Assembly (NCBI GenBank): GCA_021848465.1
Contig: JAJZUP010000001.1
Span: 372,001 to 436,000 of the forward strand
DNA: 64,000 bases
Reading direction: 5' to 3'
Source: Pseudomonadota bacterium
GTDB taxonomy: Bacteria > Pseudomonadota > Gammaproteobacteria > Burkholderiales > Gallionellaceae
Under the pieces are notes generated by a model that was not told the origin of the DNA, searched no databases, and was given only the letters and a program-made list of their open reading frames with translations. Both the position numbers and the translations under genes were made by a program. The first letter of the stretch is position 1; the number at the start of each line of letters is the position of its first letter. Positions 6,713 to 17,401 of the stretch are shown here, piece by piece.

Positions 6713-7164
6713 TCCTGCCACTCCTCGTCGGCGTCGAAGCGGTTGGCTTCGGATTGTTTTTTCAGGTGCTTGCTCATCCATACCGGCGGCTCTTCCGACA
6801 GATTTTTTTGCAGCCCGGCCAACAGCCCCTCAATGGCAGTGCCCTCGTCCACCCGCATCGGCTGGATGCTTTTCGCCAGCAACTGCTGGATGGCGGAAGC
6901 GCCCACCGCGTTGCAATACACCGCCGCGCAATCGCCGAGCAGCTCGACCTTGGCGGCCAGCTTGCCTTCGTGGCCGTCCATCGCGGTCTCGATGAATTCC
7001 GCCACCTCGATCAAACGCGACTCCTGCGTGCCGACCTCATAAATGGCGAATGATTCAGCCGCGCCAAAATGCTGGTTCACGGCCTTGCGGTCATTGGTGG
7101 CGAAGGCGATTTTCACTTTCATCTCCTCGGCTTCAGTGGGTTCTATCAGGCGCAAATGGCGCAT
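6709..7164 (-). CDS. nifX: Nitrogen fixation protein NifX
   Basis: This 151-aa protein carries the NifX/NafY core: [20 protein letters not shown] and later [14 protein letters not shown]. NifX binds the FeMo-cofactor precursor (NifB-co/VK-cluster) between NifB and NifEN. The start at 7164 gives the short N-terminal extension (M-R-H-L-R-L-I-E) seen in Azotobacter NifX and overlaps nifN by 32 nt. An alternative ATG at 7122 has a purine-rich sequence abutting it too closely to be a good ribosome site. Confidence 0.9.
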   Translation of the reverse strand: MRHLRLIEPTEAEEMKVKIAFATNDRKAVNQHFGAAESFAIYEVGTQESRLIEVAEFIETAMDGHEGKLAAKVELLGDCAAVYCNAVGASAIQQLLAKSIQPMRVDEGTAIEGLLAGLQKNLSEEPPVWMSKHLKKQSEANRFDADEEWQE

Positions 7165-8518
7165 TCTTGCTGTCCCGTTGATAGATGGAAACGTAAGGTT
7201 CCGGCTCATGGTGCCCGTGCTCGACCAGCAGGTTGGCCAGGTCAAACAGGGCCTGGCGCGTGCCGCGATAACCTACCCACAGGCGCTGGTAGCCGCCAAT
7301 CAGGTCGTACTGCGGGAAGCCCGCGCGCAGCAGCGGCACATCGAGACGGCGCGCGGTTTCCACCGCATGCGAGTTGCTGATCAGCAGTTGCGCCTTATGC
7401 GCCTGCGCCGCATGTTCCAGGTCCTCCAGGTCGCCGATCGCAACCTGCTCCGCGCTGACGCTCTCCAGGATGTTCGCGCGCGCCGGGGCAACGGCGGCCA
7501 CCACTTCGCAACCCATTTCGCTGACCAGCCGTGCCAGGTTGAACAGCAGGTCGGGGTCGGCGGCAATGGCGATGCGCGCGAAGCCCAGCATGAAATGCGC
7601 ATCCACCATCGCGTCCTGTAACTGTGCGCGCTGGCGCTCGATTTTTTCCGGCACCGGACGACCAGCAATCTCGGCCAGTGCGGAGATGAAGCTGTCCATC
7701 GCTTCCAGTCCCATCAGCGCATCGAAGCGGTAATCCGGCACGCCGGTTTGCGTCTTGAGGAAATCTGCCGCGCCGAACAACGAATTGCCCAGCACCAGCG
7801 TGGCAATCGATTCGCCCATGCTGGCGATGTCGTTGACCGGCGTGCCGCCGACGGTGAGCGGGCTGCTCTCCATTTCGGTCAGGTGACCGTCGAGCGAATC
7901 GCCGATGTCCGGCAGCAGCAGCGGGCGCAGGCCGAAAGCCTCGATCAGCTCCTTGATGTGTTCGACGTCGCCGGGCGTGAGGAACGAACCGGCCAGTACG
8001 TTGACCTGTTTCTTGCGCTTGCCGGTGTCGTTTGTTTGCTGTGGCAGCATCACTTCCAGCGTGGCTTTTACTGCCAGCGCGTAACCGCTCTCCAGGCAGC
8101 CGCTGAAATCCGGCGTGTTCACCGGCACAACGGGGATGTGCCGGTATTCGGGATGGGCCGCGTAAAATTCCCTGACCAGCCGTTTGATGTCGGTGCCCTG
8201 CGTTTCCGAAAGCCCGGTGGTGGGCAGGCCGATCAGCGCGGGTTTGCTCTTTTCGCAGATCGTTGCGAGGCCGAGGATTACATTTTCATCCGCCGTCATT
8301 ACGGTGGAAACCTGATCCATCGCCGTGGTCTGCAGCGGAATGGGTTCGCGGAAATGGCGCACGAAATACACCTTGCCGAACGCGGTGCAGCCCTGCGAGC
8401 CGTGCATCATCGGGATCGCGCGGTGGATGCCGAGGAAGGCCAGCGAAGCGCCGACCGGCTGGCTGGCCTTGAGCGGATTTACCGCGAGTGCTTTGTTGCG
8501 TTTCAATATTTCAGCCAT
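7133..8518 (-). CDS. nifN: Nitrogenase cofactor scaffold subunit NifN
   Basis: This 461-aa protein starts [20 protein letters not shown] and has the NifK-related N-terminal signature [10 protein letters not shown] and H-G-S-Q-G-C-T-A-F with the cluster-ligating cysteine. NifN forms an alpha2-beta2 scaffold with NifE on which the FeMo-cofactor precursor is matured. Length matches the family (~440-460). The ATG at 8518 lies one base after the nifE stop, so the scaffold subunits are coupled for stoichiometric synthesis. No truncation is seen. Confidence 0.95.
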   Translation of the reverse strand: MAEILKRNKALAVNPLKASQPVGASLAFLGIHRAIPMMHGSQGCTAFGKVYFVRHFREPIPLQTTAMDQVSTVMTADENVILGLATICEKSKPALIGLPTTGLSETQGTDIKRLVREFYAAHPEYRHIPVVPVNTPDFSGCLESGYALAVKATLEVMLPQQTNDTGKRKKQVNVLAGSFLTPGDVEHIKELIEAFGLRPLLLPDIGDSLDGHLTEMESSPLTVGGTPVNDIASMGESIATLVLGNSLFGAADFLKTQTGVPDYRFDALMGLEAMDSFISALAEIAGRPVPEKIERQRAQLQDAMVDAHFMLGFARIAIAADPDLLFNLARLVSEMGCEVVAAVAPARANILESVSAEQVAIGDLEDLEHAAQAHKAQLLISNSHAVETARRLDVPLLRAGFPQYDLIGGYQRLWVGYRGTRQALFDLANLLVEHGHHEPEPYVSIYQRDSKNAPFAPDRTH

Positions 8519-8519
8519 G

Positions 8520-9926
8520 TCACGCTCCCAATTCAATACCGGGCGCAGCGGCCTTCACCCATGGCGCAGGCTTGCGCACGCCGGGCCACACCGGACTCTG
8601 GATCGTCAGCGCCAATTGACGCGCGAGTTCGATCATGCCGCTGTAACCTTCGTAACCGAATTCACGCTCCTGGTTGATGTCGAGGAAAGGAATGCGTGCC
8701 TTCAATGCGGTGTACATGTTGCGGCCGCCCGCGATCAGGATGTCGGCCTGGTATTCCTTCACCGCACCGAGCAATGCCTTGGGGCTGCCGTCGGTAATCA
8801 TCTTGGTCTTGTCGCCCATGATTTCGCGGATGCGCTGCTTGTCTTCTTCAGTCGATTTATTCGTGCCGGTGGCGACCACTTCCATGCCGAGGTCCTGCAA
8901 GGCGGACACAATCGACCACGACTTCACACCGCCGGTGTAAAGCAGCACACGCTTGCCGCGCAGGCGTTCGCGCCAGGGTTCGAGTTCGGCGTTGATCTTG
9001 GCCTCTTCGCGCGCAATCAGCGCTTCGGTGCGTTCGGTCAATGAGGAATCGCCCAGCAGGCGCGCAAATTCGCGGAACGCCATCGAAGTGTCGGTGACGC
9101 CGTAGAAGCTGCCCTCGAAATACGGAATCTTGTAGTCAGTCTGCAATTTGCGCGCGACATTCAGCAAGGCCTTGGCGCACACCACCATGTTGGCTTGGGC
9201 GCGGTGCATGGTCTGCACTTCGCGGAAGCGTGCATCGCCGGACAGTGTGCACAGGATGCGCAGGCCGAGTTCGTCGAACAGCGGCAGTACATTCCAGAAT
9301 TCGCCGGCGATGTTGTATTCGCCGATCAGGTTTACGTCATGCACGGTGATGCCGGGGCGTTGCGCGCTGGCGGGCACCGGCAGCGGCTCCGCCGTGCCGA
9401 CCACATGCTTGAACATCGCTTCACCGGCGATGCGGTTGCCGAGATTCTTGGTGCCGTAAAACCCGGCGCAATCCACCGGCACCACCGGCACACCGAACTT
9501 CTCCGTGGCGGCCTTGCACACCGCGCCGATGTCGTCGCCGATCAGTGCCGGCACGCAGGTGTTGTAGATGAACACCGCATTGGGGGAATAGCTTTCCACT
9601 GCCTGCTTGACCGCATGGAACAAGCGCTTCTCGCTGCGTCCCATGATGACGTCCTGCTCGGTGAGGTCGGTGGTCATGCCGATGCGGTACAGCGTCGGGC
9701 CGGACGAGCGCGTGCCGCGGTTGTCCCAGGAGCTGCCGGCGCAGGCAATCGGTCCGTGCACGATGTGCGCCACGTCGGCAATCGGCAGCAGCGCAATCTG
9801 CGCGCCGTCGAACGAACAGCCGCCTGCGGTCGCACCCGGCTTGGGGCGCGCACAACCGGATTTCTCCTTTTTGTTGTGTTCACAGGCCGGTTCGTTCAGC
9901 AGCTCGGCAATGTCCTTGGCTTGCAT
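8520..9926 (-). CDS. nifE: Nitrogenase cofactor scaffold subunit NifE
   Basis: This 468-aa protein begins [20 protein letters not shown] and is very similar to Azotobacter NifE throughout ([38 protein letters not shown]). With NifN it builds FeMo-co for the MoFe nitrogenase, implying functional nifB and nifHDK outside the window. The ATG at 9926 matches the family N-terminus; an upstream TTG at 9965 lies inside the -12 promoter element and cannot be the start. It is the first gene of the operon and is preceded by sigma-54 and NifA sites. Confidence 0.97.
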   Translation of the reverse strand: MQAKDIAELLNEPACEHNKKEKSGCARPKPGATAGGCSFDGAQIALLPIADVAHIVHGPIACAGSSWDNRGTRSSGPTLYRIGMTTDLTEQDVIMGRSEKRLFHAVKQAVESYSPNAVFIYNTCVPALIGDDIGAVCKAATEKFGVPVVPVDCAGFYGTKNLGNRIAGEAMFKHVVGTAEPLPVPASAQRPGITVHDVNLIGEYNIAGEFWNVLPLFDELGLRILCTLSGDARFREVQTMHRAQANMVVCAKALLNVARKLQTDYKIPYFEGSFYGVTDTSMAFREFARLLGDSSLTERTEALIAREEAKINAELEPWRERLRGKRVLLYTGGVKSWSIVSALQDLGMEVVATGTNKSTEEDKQRIREIMGDKTKMITDGSPKALLGAVKEYQADILIAGGRNMYTALKARIPFLDINQEREFGYEGYSGMIELARQLALTIQSPVWPGVRKPAPWVKAAAPGIELGA

Positions 9927-9961
9927 GGCAGGCACTCGCGAAAGATGACACTCCCGTATTC

Positions 9962-9976
9962 GCAAATGCCGTGCCA
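9962..9976 (-). promoter_or_regulatory. Sigma-54 (-24/-12) promoter of the nifE operon
   Basis: The minus strand reads TGGCAC-N5-TTGC at 9976-9962, an exact match to the sigma-54 consensus with the invariant GG and GC dinucleotides at correct spacing. The predicted transcription start near 9951 leaves a 5' leader of about 25 nt before nifE. Confidence 0.88.
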
Positions 9977-10019
9977 GCGACAGCGGTTTGATTTAAATGG
10001 GGTTTATGAAACTGCGTTT

Positions 10020-10035
10020 TGTAGCAAAACGGACA
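10020..10035 (-). promoter_or_regulatory. NifA upstream activator sequence
   Basis: On the minus strand 10035-10020 reads TGT-N4-T-N5-ACA, the full NifA binding consensus. It is 44 bp upstream of the -24 element and about 70-85 bp before the predicted start, a little closer than typical NifA sites but usable. It indicates nitrogen- and oxygen-responsive activation of the operon. Confidence 0.75.
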
Positions 10036-10131
10036 AAGCGGGCAATGTAGCCATAAATTGAGCAAGAGGTAACGTCAGAGCGTTTCTCGTCGACGATAAA
10101 TTTATCCATTTTCCAGTGTACTATCGGAATA

Positions 10132-10202
10132 AATTTCTTCTATGCAGGAAATTCGATTGACAAATATTCAGCTGATGCAATAATTTCTTGTGTATAAGAA
10201 AT
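10132..10202 (+). promoter_or_regulatory. hipBA promoter with paired HipB-type operators
   Basis: A TTGACA -35 box (10157-10162) is followed by 17-18 nt and a TAATTT/ATAATT -10 (about 10180-10186). Two inverted repeats of the form ATTTC-N10-GAAAT lie at 10132-10153 and 10183-10202, with centres 50 bp apart. The second overlaps the -10 region and the first lies just upstream of the -35. This arrangement fits autorepression by a dimeric HipB-like protein. Confidence 0.7.
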
Positions 10203-10218
10203 ATTTTCTGGAATCAAT

Positions 10219-10467
10219 ATGTCAGATTTTTCGCTAATCACTTTTGCCGATGCTAAACAGTTTGGTGAAATCATCCGCAAGCAGCGCAAGAAAACGGGCT
10301 TGCGGATAGACGATGCTGCCTTGCTGTGCGGCGTTTCGGTGGCTCTGCTTTCCGCTCTGGAAAACGCCTCCCGGCCCGTGGGTTTGCCGAAGGCATTGCA
10401 TATCGCTCAGCAACTCGGCATTGCGTTGTTTGCCGAGCCGAAGCAGACGGCCGACCAGCATGGATAA
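10219..10467 (+). CDS. hipB: HipB-like antitoxin/repressor (XRE-type HTH)
   Basis: This 82-aa protein has a Cro/C1-type helix-turn-helix at about residues 17-66 (F-G-E-I-I-R-K-Q-R-K-K-T-G-L...A-A-L-L-C-G-V-S...S-A-L-E-N). HipB proteins neutralise HipA and repress their own operon. The gene overlaps hipA by 8 nt and is preceded by a promoter carrying two matched inverted repeats, which supports the assignment. Confidence 0.85.
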   Translation: MSDFSLITFADAKQFGEIIRKQRKKTGLRIDDAALLCGVSVALLSALENASRPVGLPKALHIAQQLGIALFAEPKQTADQHG

Positions 10468-11779
10468 ACTCGCCGCGTGGATAGGCGACGATCTCGTCGG
10501 GCATCTGTCTTTCGATGCGGTGCGTGGCTTGTTTGCCTTCGATTATGCAGCCGAATGGAAAGCGCATCCCCGGGCTTATCCCGTCTCTCCGTTCCTGCCG
10601 TTCGCGCGCGTGAGCGAAGATGCCGTCCACTCAAAATCGGTAAGATATTTCTTCGAAAACCTGCTGCCGGAAGGCAGTGCGCTCGATGCGGCAGCAGTGG
10701 CCAACGGCTTGGCCAAGAGCAACTTGTTTGGGCTGGTGCGTGCGCTGGGCAGGGAAAGCACCGGGGCGCTCGCGTTATTGCCCGAAAGGGCGCTGCCCGC
10801 AGCCCTTGTGCCCTCGCTCCGCGAAATCGCAGCGGACGAACTTTCGCAACGCATCCGAGCGCGCGAACATACTCCCTTCAACGTCTGGGACGGCAAAGTT
10901 CGCCTCTCCATCGCCGGCGTGCAGGACAAGATCGCCGTGTATATGCGCGACGGGCGCATGTACCTTGCCGATGGCGCGGGTATCGCATCGACGCACCTGC
11001 TCAAGCCTGCGCCGCAACGTGAGGCGTTGTCGTCGCTGGTCGCCAACGAATTCTTCTGTATGAAACTGGCCGCCGCCATCGGCCTGCCCGTAGCCGAGGT
11101 AGAGCTGATTCGTGTGCCGGAGCCGGTGTTGCTGATCCGGCGCTTCGACAGACAAGCCACCGAATCCGGCGTAACACGCAGGCATGTGATCGATGCTTGT
11201 CAGGCGCTGGATCTTCCACCCTCCTACAAATACGAAAGAAATTTCGGCAGCGGCAAGGATGTGCGCCATATCCGCGATGGCGCGAGTTACACCAAACTAT
11301 TCGGGTTGGCAGCGCAGTCGGTTCAGCCGGCGGTGTTCAGGAGGGCGATACTGAGGTGGGGGCTGTTCCAGTACCTGATCGGTAACAGCGATGCGCATGG
11401 GAAGAACCTCTCCTTCCACGTGTCGCATGACGGCTTGCATCCTGCGCCCGCCTATGACCTGGTATCCGTGGTCGCCTATGCCGACTTCGACCACGACATG
11501 GCGCTGGGCATCGACGACGCATTCCGGTTCGACGAGGTCATGGCCTTCCAATGGGCCGGCTTTGCCATGCAATGCGGCATCAACAGGACATTGTTGGCTC
11601 GCGAGATGAGCCGCATGGGCGCCGATGTAAAGAAGGTATTACCCCGTCTGTCCGATGCAATGTTTACCGACCGTGAAAAAACCGTCATATCTGACGTACG
11701 GAATTACATGCTCGTGCAATGCGACAAGCTCATCCAGGCCGCCGGGGAGCTTCCTGATATTCCGGAAAATACGCTTTAG
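10460..11779 (+). CDS. hipA: HipA family serine/threonine kinase toxin
   Basis: This 439-aa protein starts MDKLAAWIGDDLVGHLSFDA. It has the HipA N-terminal subdomain 1 (F-E-N-L-L-P-E-G), the R-L-S-I-A-G-V-Q-D-K glycine-rich region, and the kinase core with N-S-D-A-H-G-K-N at residues 309-316 (catalytic Asp311) followed by P-A-Y-D-L-V-S. HipA toxins phosphorylate glutamyl-tRNA synthetase and induce persistence; the actual target here is unknown. Length matches E. coli HipA (440). The start at 10460 overlaps hipB by 8 nt; longer readings translate hipB out of frame. The catalytic motifs look intact. Confidence 0.93.
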   Translation: MDKLAAWIGDDLVGHLSFDAVRGLFAFDYAAEWKAHPRAYPVSPFLPFARVSEDAVHSKSVRYFFENLLPEGSALDAAAVANGLAKSNLFGLVRALGRESTGALALLPERALPAALVPSLREIAADELSQRIRAREHTPFNVWDGKVRLSIAGVQDKIAVYMRDGRMYLADGAGIASTHLLKPAPQREALSSLVANEFFCMKLAAAIGLPVAEVELIRVPEPVLLIRRFDRQATESGVTRRHVIDACQALDLPPSYKYERNFGSGKDVRHIRDGASYTKLFGLAAQSVQPAVFRRAILRWGLFQYLIGNSDAHGKNLSFHVSHDGLHPAPAYDLVSVVAYADFDHDMALGIDDAFRFDEVMAFQWAGFAMQCGINRTLLAREMSRMGADVKKVLPRLSDAMFTDREKTVISDVRNYMLVQCDKLIQAAGELPDIPENTL

Positions 11780-11808
11780 CAACGCTGGGATCAGGCAGGT
11801 CTGGCTTC

Positions 11809-12210
11809 TTATGCCGATTTGATACCGGCAAAACGCTGGTGCAGCCAGACGTTGATCGCATCCGATTCATACAGCCACTGCACCTTGCCTTCCGCGTCAA
11901 CGATGCGCAGGCAGGGCACTTGCACCTTGCCGCCCGCGCGTTCCAGTTCGCTGCGATGGGCGGCATCGTGTTGCGCGTCGCGCAGTTCGATGTTGAGCGC
12001 GAGGCGCCTGATTTCTTTGCGCACCTTGATGCAGAACGGGCAGGTCTTGAACTGGTACAGCGCCAGGTGGCGCGTTTGCTCGTCCACGCGTTGCTGTGCC
12101 TCCGCGCTGCGCTGCATGGCCTGCGGGGTGCTGAGCTTTTCCCACAGCAGCATGAACGGGTTGAGGACGAGGCGCAGGGTACGGAAGAAGAGACGGATCA
12201 ATGGGCGCAC
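11809..12210 (-). CDS. Glutaredoxin-like protein with N-terminal membrane anchor
   Basis: This 133-aa protein has a hydrophobic N-terminus (LIRLFFRTLRLVLNPFMLLW) and a glutaredoxin domain from about residue 45 with the redox motif C-P-F-C and the cis-proline region V-Q-V-P-C-L-R-I. The likely start is GTG at 12210 with AAGGA about 7 nt upstream. It would reduce disulfides or glutathione adducts near the membrane. It is minus-strand, downstream of rdgC, with a 25-nt gap and probable cotranscription. Confidence 0.82.
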   Translation of the reverse strand: MRPLIRLFFRTLRLVLNPFMLLWEKLSTPQAMQRSAEAQQRVDEQTRHLALYQFKTCPFCIKVRKEIRRLALNIELRDAQHDAAHRSELERAGGKVQVPCLRIVDAEGKVQWLYESDAINVWLHQRFAGIKSA

Positions 12211-12235
12211 TGGGGATTCCTTGATGTCGGGTCAG

Positions 12236-13129
12236 TCAGGCACGTTTTTCGCCGCCGAGCAGGTCGACGAGGGCGGGCAGCAGTTTGCGCAGTTCCCCGC
12301 TCATCAACGCAAAGTCGGTTTCAAAGATGACTTCGGCTTCGGCCTCGCTGGCTTGCTCCTCCAGCAGGTCGAGTGGTGTCAGGCGCTTGATTTGCAGGTT
12401 GTCGTGCAGCACAAACGAAAATTTGTCGTTCCAGCTCATCGCCAGTTTGCTGGCCTGTTTGCCGGACTGGATGTGGCGTTCGATTTCCTTGGCGTCCGGC
12501 GTGTGGTGCACGTAGCGTACGGCGGCCTTGTCTTCGCTGGTGCTGCGCAGTTCGCAATCCTGGTCGACAGCGAAGGTGGAGGGCAGCTCTTCGCCGGCCA
12601 GCCAACTGGTCATGGCCGTAGACGGTGAGGTTTCGGTATGCACGAAATCCAGCGTGATGTCGCCCAGCGTCTTCACCAGCATCTCCACGACCTCGTCGCC
12701 TTTACCGAAGCTGGCAGCGTCCACCACCAGCCAGCCGTCCTGCGGGTCAATCCAGACATAGGTCTTGCGGCGGATGGCAAACGCGCGCGGCAGCAGCTCA
12801 TCGGTGACTGCCTCGCGGATTTCTTTCATCTGCTTGCGGCCGGGTTTGTAGCCCTGCTGCTCTTCGGTTTCGGCGGCGCGCGCCTGGGTGAATTGCTTGA
12901 CGACGCTGGCTGGCAGCAGCTTCTTTTCCGAGCCGAGGCAGATCAGCATTTGCTGGCCCTGCGCATGCACCAGCGGCTCACCCTCGCCCTTGGGCGGCAG
13001 CCAGCCGAGGCGCTGCGCCTCAAGGCCGGAGCAGGGCTGCAACGCGAGTTGGGCGAGCTTTTCTTCCAGCGCGGCGGGGGAAAGTTTCCAGTTCGTAAGG
13101 CGATAGACAAGCAGGTTTCTGAACCACAT
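12236..13129 (-). CDS. rdgC: Recombination-associated protein RdgC
   Basis: This 297-aa protein starts MWFRNLLVYRLT, the standard RdgC N-terminus, and keeps the family motifs R-L-G-W-L-P-P and the R-R-K-T-Y-V-W-I-D region. RdgC forms a ring-shaped dimer that binds DNA and limits RecA activity. Length matches E. coli RdgC (303). It is divergent from the kdp operon with about 150 nt between. Confidence 0.95.
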   Translation of the reverse strand: MWFRNLLVYRLTNWKLSPAALEEKLAQLALQPCSGLEAQRLGWLPPKGEGEPLVHAQGQQMLICLGSEKKLLPASVVKQFTQARAAETEEQQGYKPGRKQMKEIREAVTDELLPRAFAIRRKTYVWIDPQDGWLVVDAASFGKGDEVVEMLVKTLGDITLDFVHTETSPSTAMTSWLAGEELPSTFAVDQDCELRSTSEDKAAVRYVHHTPDAKEIERHIQSGKQASKLAMSWNDKFSFVLHDNLQIKRLTPLDLLEEQASEAEAEVIFETDFALMSGELRKLLPALVDLLGGEKRA

Positions 13130-13193
13130 GACGGCAACTCGGGTGTTGGTGAAAGGGCGCGATTTTACCTTGCTTTAAGCAGCATCTTTACGA

Positions 13194-13234
13194 CTTTTAT
13201 ATACCCACCCCGGCACTTTTTATACTGTTTTAAT
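13194..13234 (+). promoter_or_regulatory. Candidate KdpE-binding region upstream of the kdp operon
   Basis: Two T-rich stretches, one followed by a C-rich run (13195-13213) and one reading TTTTTATACTGTTTTAA (13217-13233), resemble the T-rich KdpE box known upstream of E. coli kdpFABC (recalled, not aligned). The position, 50-90 nt before the first gene, is suitable. The core promoter could not be fixed. Confidence 0.45.
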
Positions 13235-13283
13235 TTTCATACTCCTATCATGCGCAAGCTTTTTACAGAATGGAGCACTTAAT

Positions 13284-13376
13284 ATGGATTTGATCTATCT
13301 ATTGTTGATCTTCGGGTTTTTCGGCTTGAGCGTGCTGCTGATATACGGCATCGAAAAATTGAGGAGGCCATCATGA
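13284..13376 (+). CDS. 30-aa membrane peptide at the head of the kdp operon
   Basis: This reading frame encodes MDLIYLLLIFGFFGLSVLLI followed by YGIEKLRRPS: one transmembrane segment and a basic tail. A ribosome site (GGAG) lies about 9 nt before the ATG. Its stop overlaps the kdpF start (ATGA), the same 4-nt coupling seen between kdpF and kdpA. Small single-span proteins upstream of kdpF occur in other bacteria, as I recall, but have no firm function; a role in KdpFABC assembly or stability is inferred. Confidence 0.7.
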   Translation: MDLIYLLLIFGFFGLSVLLIYGIEKLRRPS

Positions 13377-13462
13377 TTTTTTACATCATCGGTGCCGTCG
13401 CGGCGTTGTTTCTGATGTTTTATCTCGTCGTTGCCTTACTTAAACCGGAGTTGTTCTCATGA
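13373..13462 (+). CDS. kdpF: Potassium-transporting ATPase subunit KdpF
   Basis: This 29-aa single-span peptide (MIFYIIGAVAALFLMFYLVV then ALLKPELFS) ends with the KdpF-typical A-L-L-x-P-E-x-F. KdpF stabilises the KdpABC complex in the inner membrane. The start overlaps the upstream small gene by 4 nt and the stop overlaps kdpA by 4 nt. Length matches E. coli KdpF (29). Confidence 0.9.
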   Translation: MIFYIIGAVAALFLMFYLVVALLKPELFS

Positions 13463-15264
13463 TTAACTTATTCATTCAAGTCTCTCTGTATCTGGGCGTA
13501 TTGCTGGCATTGGCCAAGCCTATGGGCTATTACATGGCGCGCGTTTACGAGGGCAAGTTGCCTGTGTTCGTGCGCTGGTTGGCTCCTGTCGAGAACCTTT
13601 TCTATCGCCTGTGCGGGGTGGACAGCAAGCAGGAGATGCGCTGGACGCACTATGCGCTGGCAGTGCTGTGGTTCAGCCTGCTCGGTGTGTTGGTGGTGTA
13701 CCTGTTGCAGCGTTTGCAAGGCATGTTGCCGCTGAACCCGCAGGGGCTTGGGGCCGTTACGCCGGATTCGGCGCTCAATACCGCACTGAGCTTTGTCACC
13801 AATACAAACTGGCAGGGCTACGTCGGCGAGACAACGATGAGCTACCTTACGCAGATGGCCGGATTGTCGGTGCAGAATTTCTTTTCTGCCGCCACAGGCA
13901 TGGCGGTCGTCATTGCACTGATTCGCGGATTTGCGCGTCACACTACTGAGACGATAGGCAACTTCTGGGTGGATATGACGCGCAGCACGCTGTACATCCT
14001 GCTGCCGCTCTCCACAGTACTGGCGCTGGTGCTGGTTGGTCAAGGTGTGGTGCAGAATTTTTCCGCCTATGAAAAAGCCACGCTGACGGAGAGCGTAGGT
14101 TACGAGCAGCCCAAGTTGGATGCTTCCGGCAGTCCGATGAAAGATGCGGCGGGCAATGCCGTCACCGAGAAAGTCATCGTGACCGAGCAGACTATCGCCA
14201 TGGGGCCGGTCGCCTCGCAGGAGGCGATCAAGCAGATCGGCACCAACGGCGGCGGCTTCTTTAACGCCAACTCGGCGCACCCGTTCGAGAACCCCACGCC
14301 GTTCTCCAATTTCCTCGCGATGCTGGCGATCTTCATTATCCCCGCCGGGCTGTGCTACACCTTCGGCAGCATGGTGGGCGACACGCGCCAGGGCTGGGCG
14401 ATTCTCGCTTCGATGACACTGCTGTTCGTCGGCTTCCTCGCGGTGACTGAATATGCGGAGCAACAAGGCAATCCCGCGTTCACCGCATTGGGCGTGGATC
14501 AGGCTGTTTCCGCCACGCAGTCCGGCGGCAACATGGAAGGCAAAGAGATGCGCTTCGGCATCGTCAACTCCGCGCTGTTCGCCACCATCACCACGGCAGC
14601 TTCCTGCGGTGCGGTGAACTCCATGCACGATTCATATACGCCACTGGGTGGGCTGGTGCCACTGGCGCAAATCCAGTTGAGTGAGGTTGTGTTTGGTGGC
14701 GTTGGTTCCGGCCTGTACGGCATGCTGGTGTACGCCGTGATCGCGGTGTTCCTCGCCGGGCTGATGATAGGCCGCACGCCGGATTATCTGGGCAAGAAGA
14801 TCGAGGCATTCGACATCAAGATGGCGTCGCTGGTGATATTGATCCCGCCGCTGATTATCCTCGGCGGCACGGCGCTGGCCGTGATGTTGACGGCGGGCAA
14901 GAGCGGCATCTACAACCCCGGTGCGCATGGCTTTAGCGAGGTGCTGTATGCGTTCACGTCGGCGGTCGGAAACAACGGCAGCGCCTTCGCCGGCATCTCC
15001 GCCAACACGCCGTTCTACAACAGTGCGCTGGGCTTCGCCGTATGGTTTGGGCGCTTCTGGCTGATGATTCCGGTGCTGGCGCTGGCCGGTTCGCTGGCCG
15101 GCAAGAAGCGCATGCCCGCCAGCGTGGGCAGCATGGCGACGCATACCCCGCTGTTCGTCTGGCTGCTGATTGGCACCGTGCTGTTGGTGGGGGCGCTGAC
15201 CTTTGTGCCTGCTCTGGCACTCGGTCCGGTGATCGAACACCTGAACATGATTAGTGTTCACTAA
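13459..15264 (+). CDS. kdpA: Potassium-transporting ATPase subunit KdpA
   Basis: This 601-aa, ~10-span membrane protein is the potassium-selective channel-like subunit of the KdpFABC pump. Selectivity-loop motifs are visible, notably T-N-G-G-G-F-F-N-A-N-S-A-H-P-F-E-N near residues 258-274 and the paired loops T-N-T-N-W-Q-G-Y and G-N-N-G-S-A-F-A-G. Length is normal (557-600). It is coupled to kdpF by a 4-nt overlap. A 51-nt gap carrying a strong hairpin precedes kdpB. Confidence 0.97.
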   Translation: MINLFIQVSLYLGVLLALAKPMGYYMARVYEGKLPVFVRWLAPVENLFYRLCGVDSKQEMRWTHYALAVLWFSLLGVLVVYLLQRLQGMLPLNPQGLGAVTPDSALNTALSFVTNTNWQGYVGETTMSYLTQMAGLSVQNFFSAATGMAVVIALIRGFARHTTETIGNFWVDMTRSTLYILLPLSTVLALVLVGQGVVQNFSAYEKATLTESVGYEQPKLDASGSPMKDAAGNAVTEKVIVTEQTIAMGPVASQEAIKQIGTNGGGFFNANSAHPFENPTPFSNFLAMLAIFIIPAGLCYTFGSMVGDTRQGWAILASMTLLFVGFLAVTEYAEQQGNPAFTALGVDQAVSATQSGGNMEGKEMRFGIVNSALFATITTAASCGAVNSMHDSYTPLGGLVPLAQIQLSEVVFGGVGSGLYGMLVYAVIAVFLAGLMIGRTPDYLGKKIEAFDIKMASLVILIPPLIILGGTALAVMLTAGKSGIYNPGAHGFSEVLYAFTSAVGNNGSAFAGISANTPFYNSALGFAVWFGRFWLMIPVLALAGSLAGKKRMPASVGSMATHTPLFVWLLIGTVLLVGALTFVPALALGPVIEHLNMISVH

Positions 15265-15270
15265 GTAACC

Positions 15271-15302
15271 GTAGGGTGGGCACAACAATGTGCCCACCCT
15301 AC
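15271..15302 (+). repeat. Intercistronic hairpin between kdpA and kdpB
   Basis: A perfect 14-bp inverted repeat (15271-15284 and 15289-15302) around a 4-nt ACAA loop lies 7 nt after the kdpA stop. It ends just before the kdpB ribosome site (AAGGAG). There is no U-tract, so full termination is unlikely; attenuation or differential mRNA stability is possible. The GTAGGGTGGGCAC arm looks like a dispersed short repeat. Confidence 0.8.
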
Positions 15303-15315
15303 CAAGGAGATTTTT

Positions 15316-17388
<2,073 letters not shown>

Positions 17389-17401
17389 GAAAGGAAAAAT
17401 C

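Noticed and set aside
8520..9965. Upstream TTG at 9965 as the nifE start
   Set aside because: It sits inside the sigma-54 -12 element, upstream of the predicted transcription start, and the ATG at 9926 matches the family N-terminus.
13249..13281. 10-codon frame MRKLFTEWST before the kdp operon as a leader peptide
   Set aside because: No ribosome site, no attenuator downstream and no conserved potassium-related codons.
13468..14628. 386-codon minus-strand frame
   Set aside because: It lies entirely antisense to kdpA, whose product is unmistakable.
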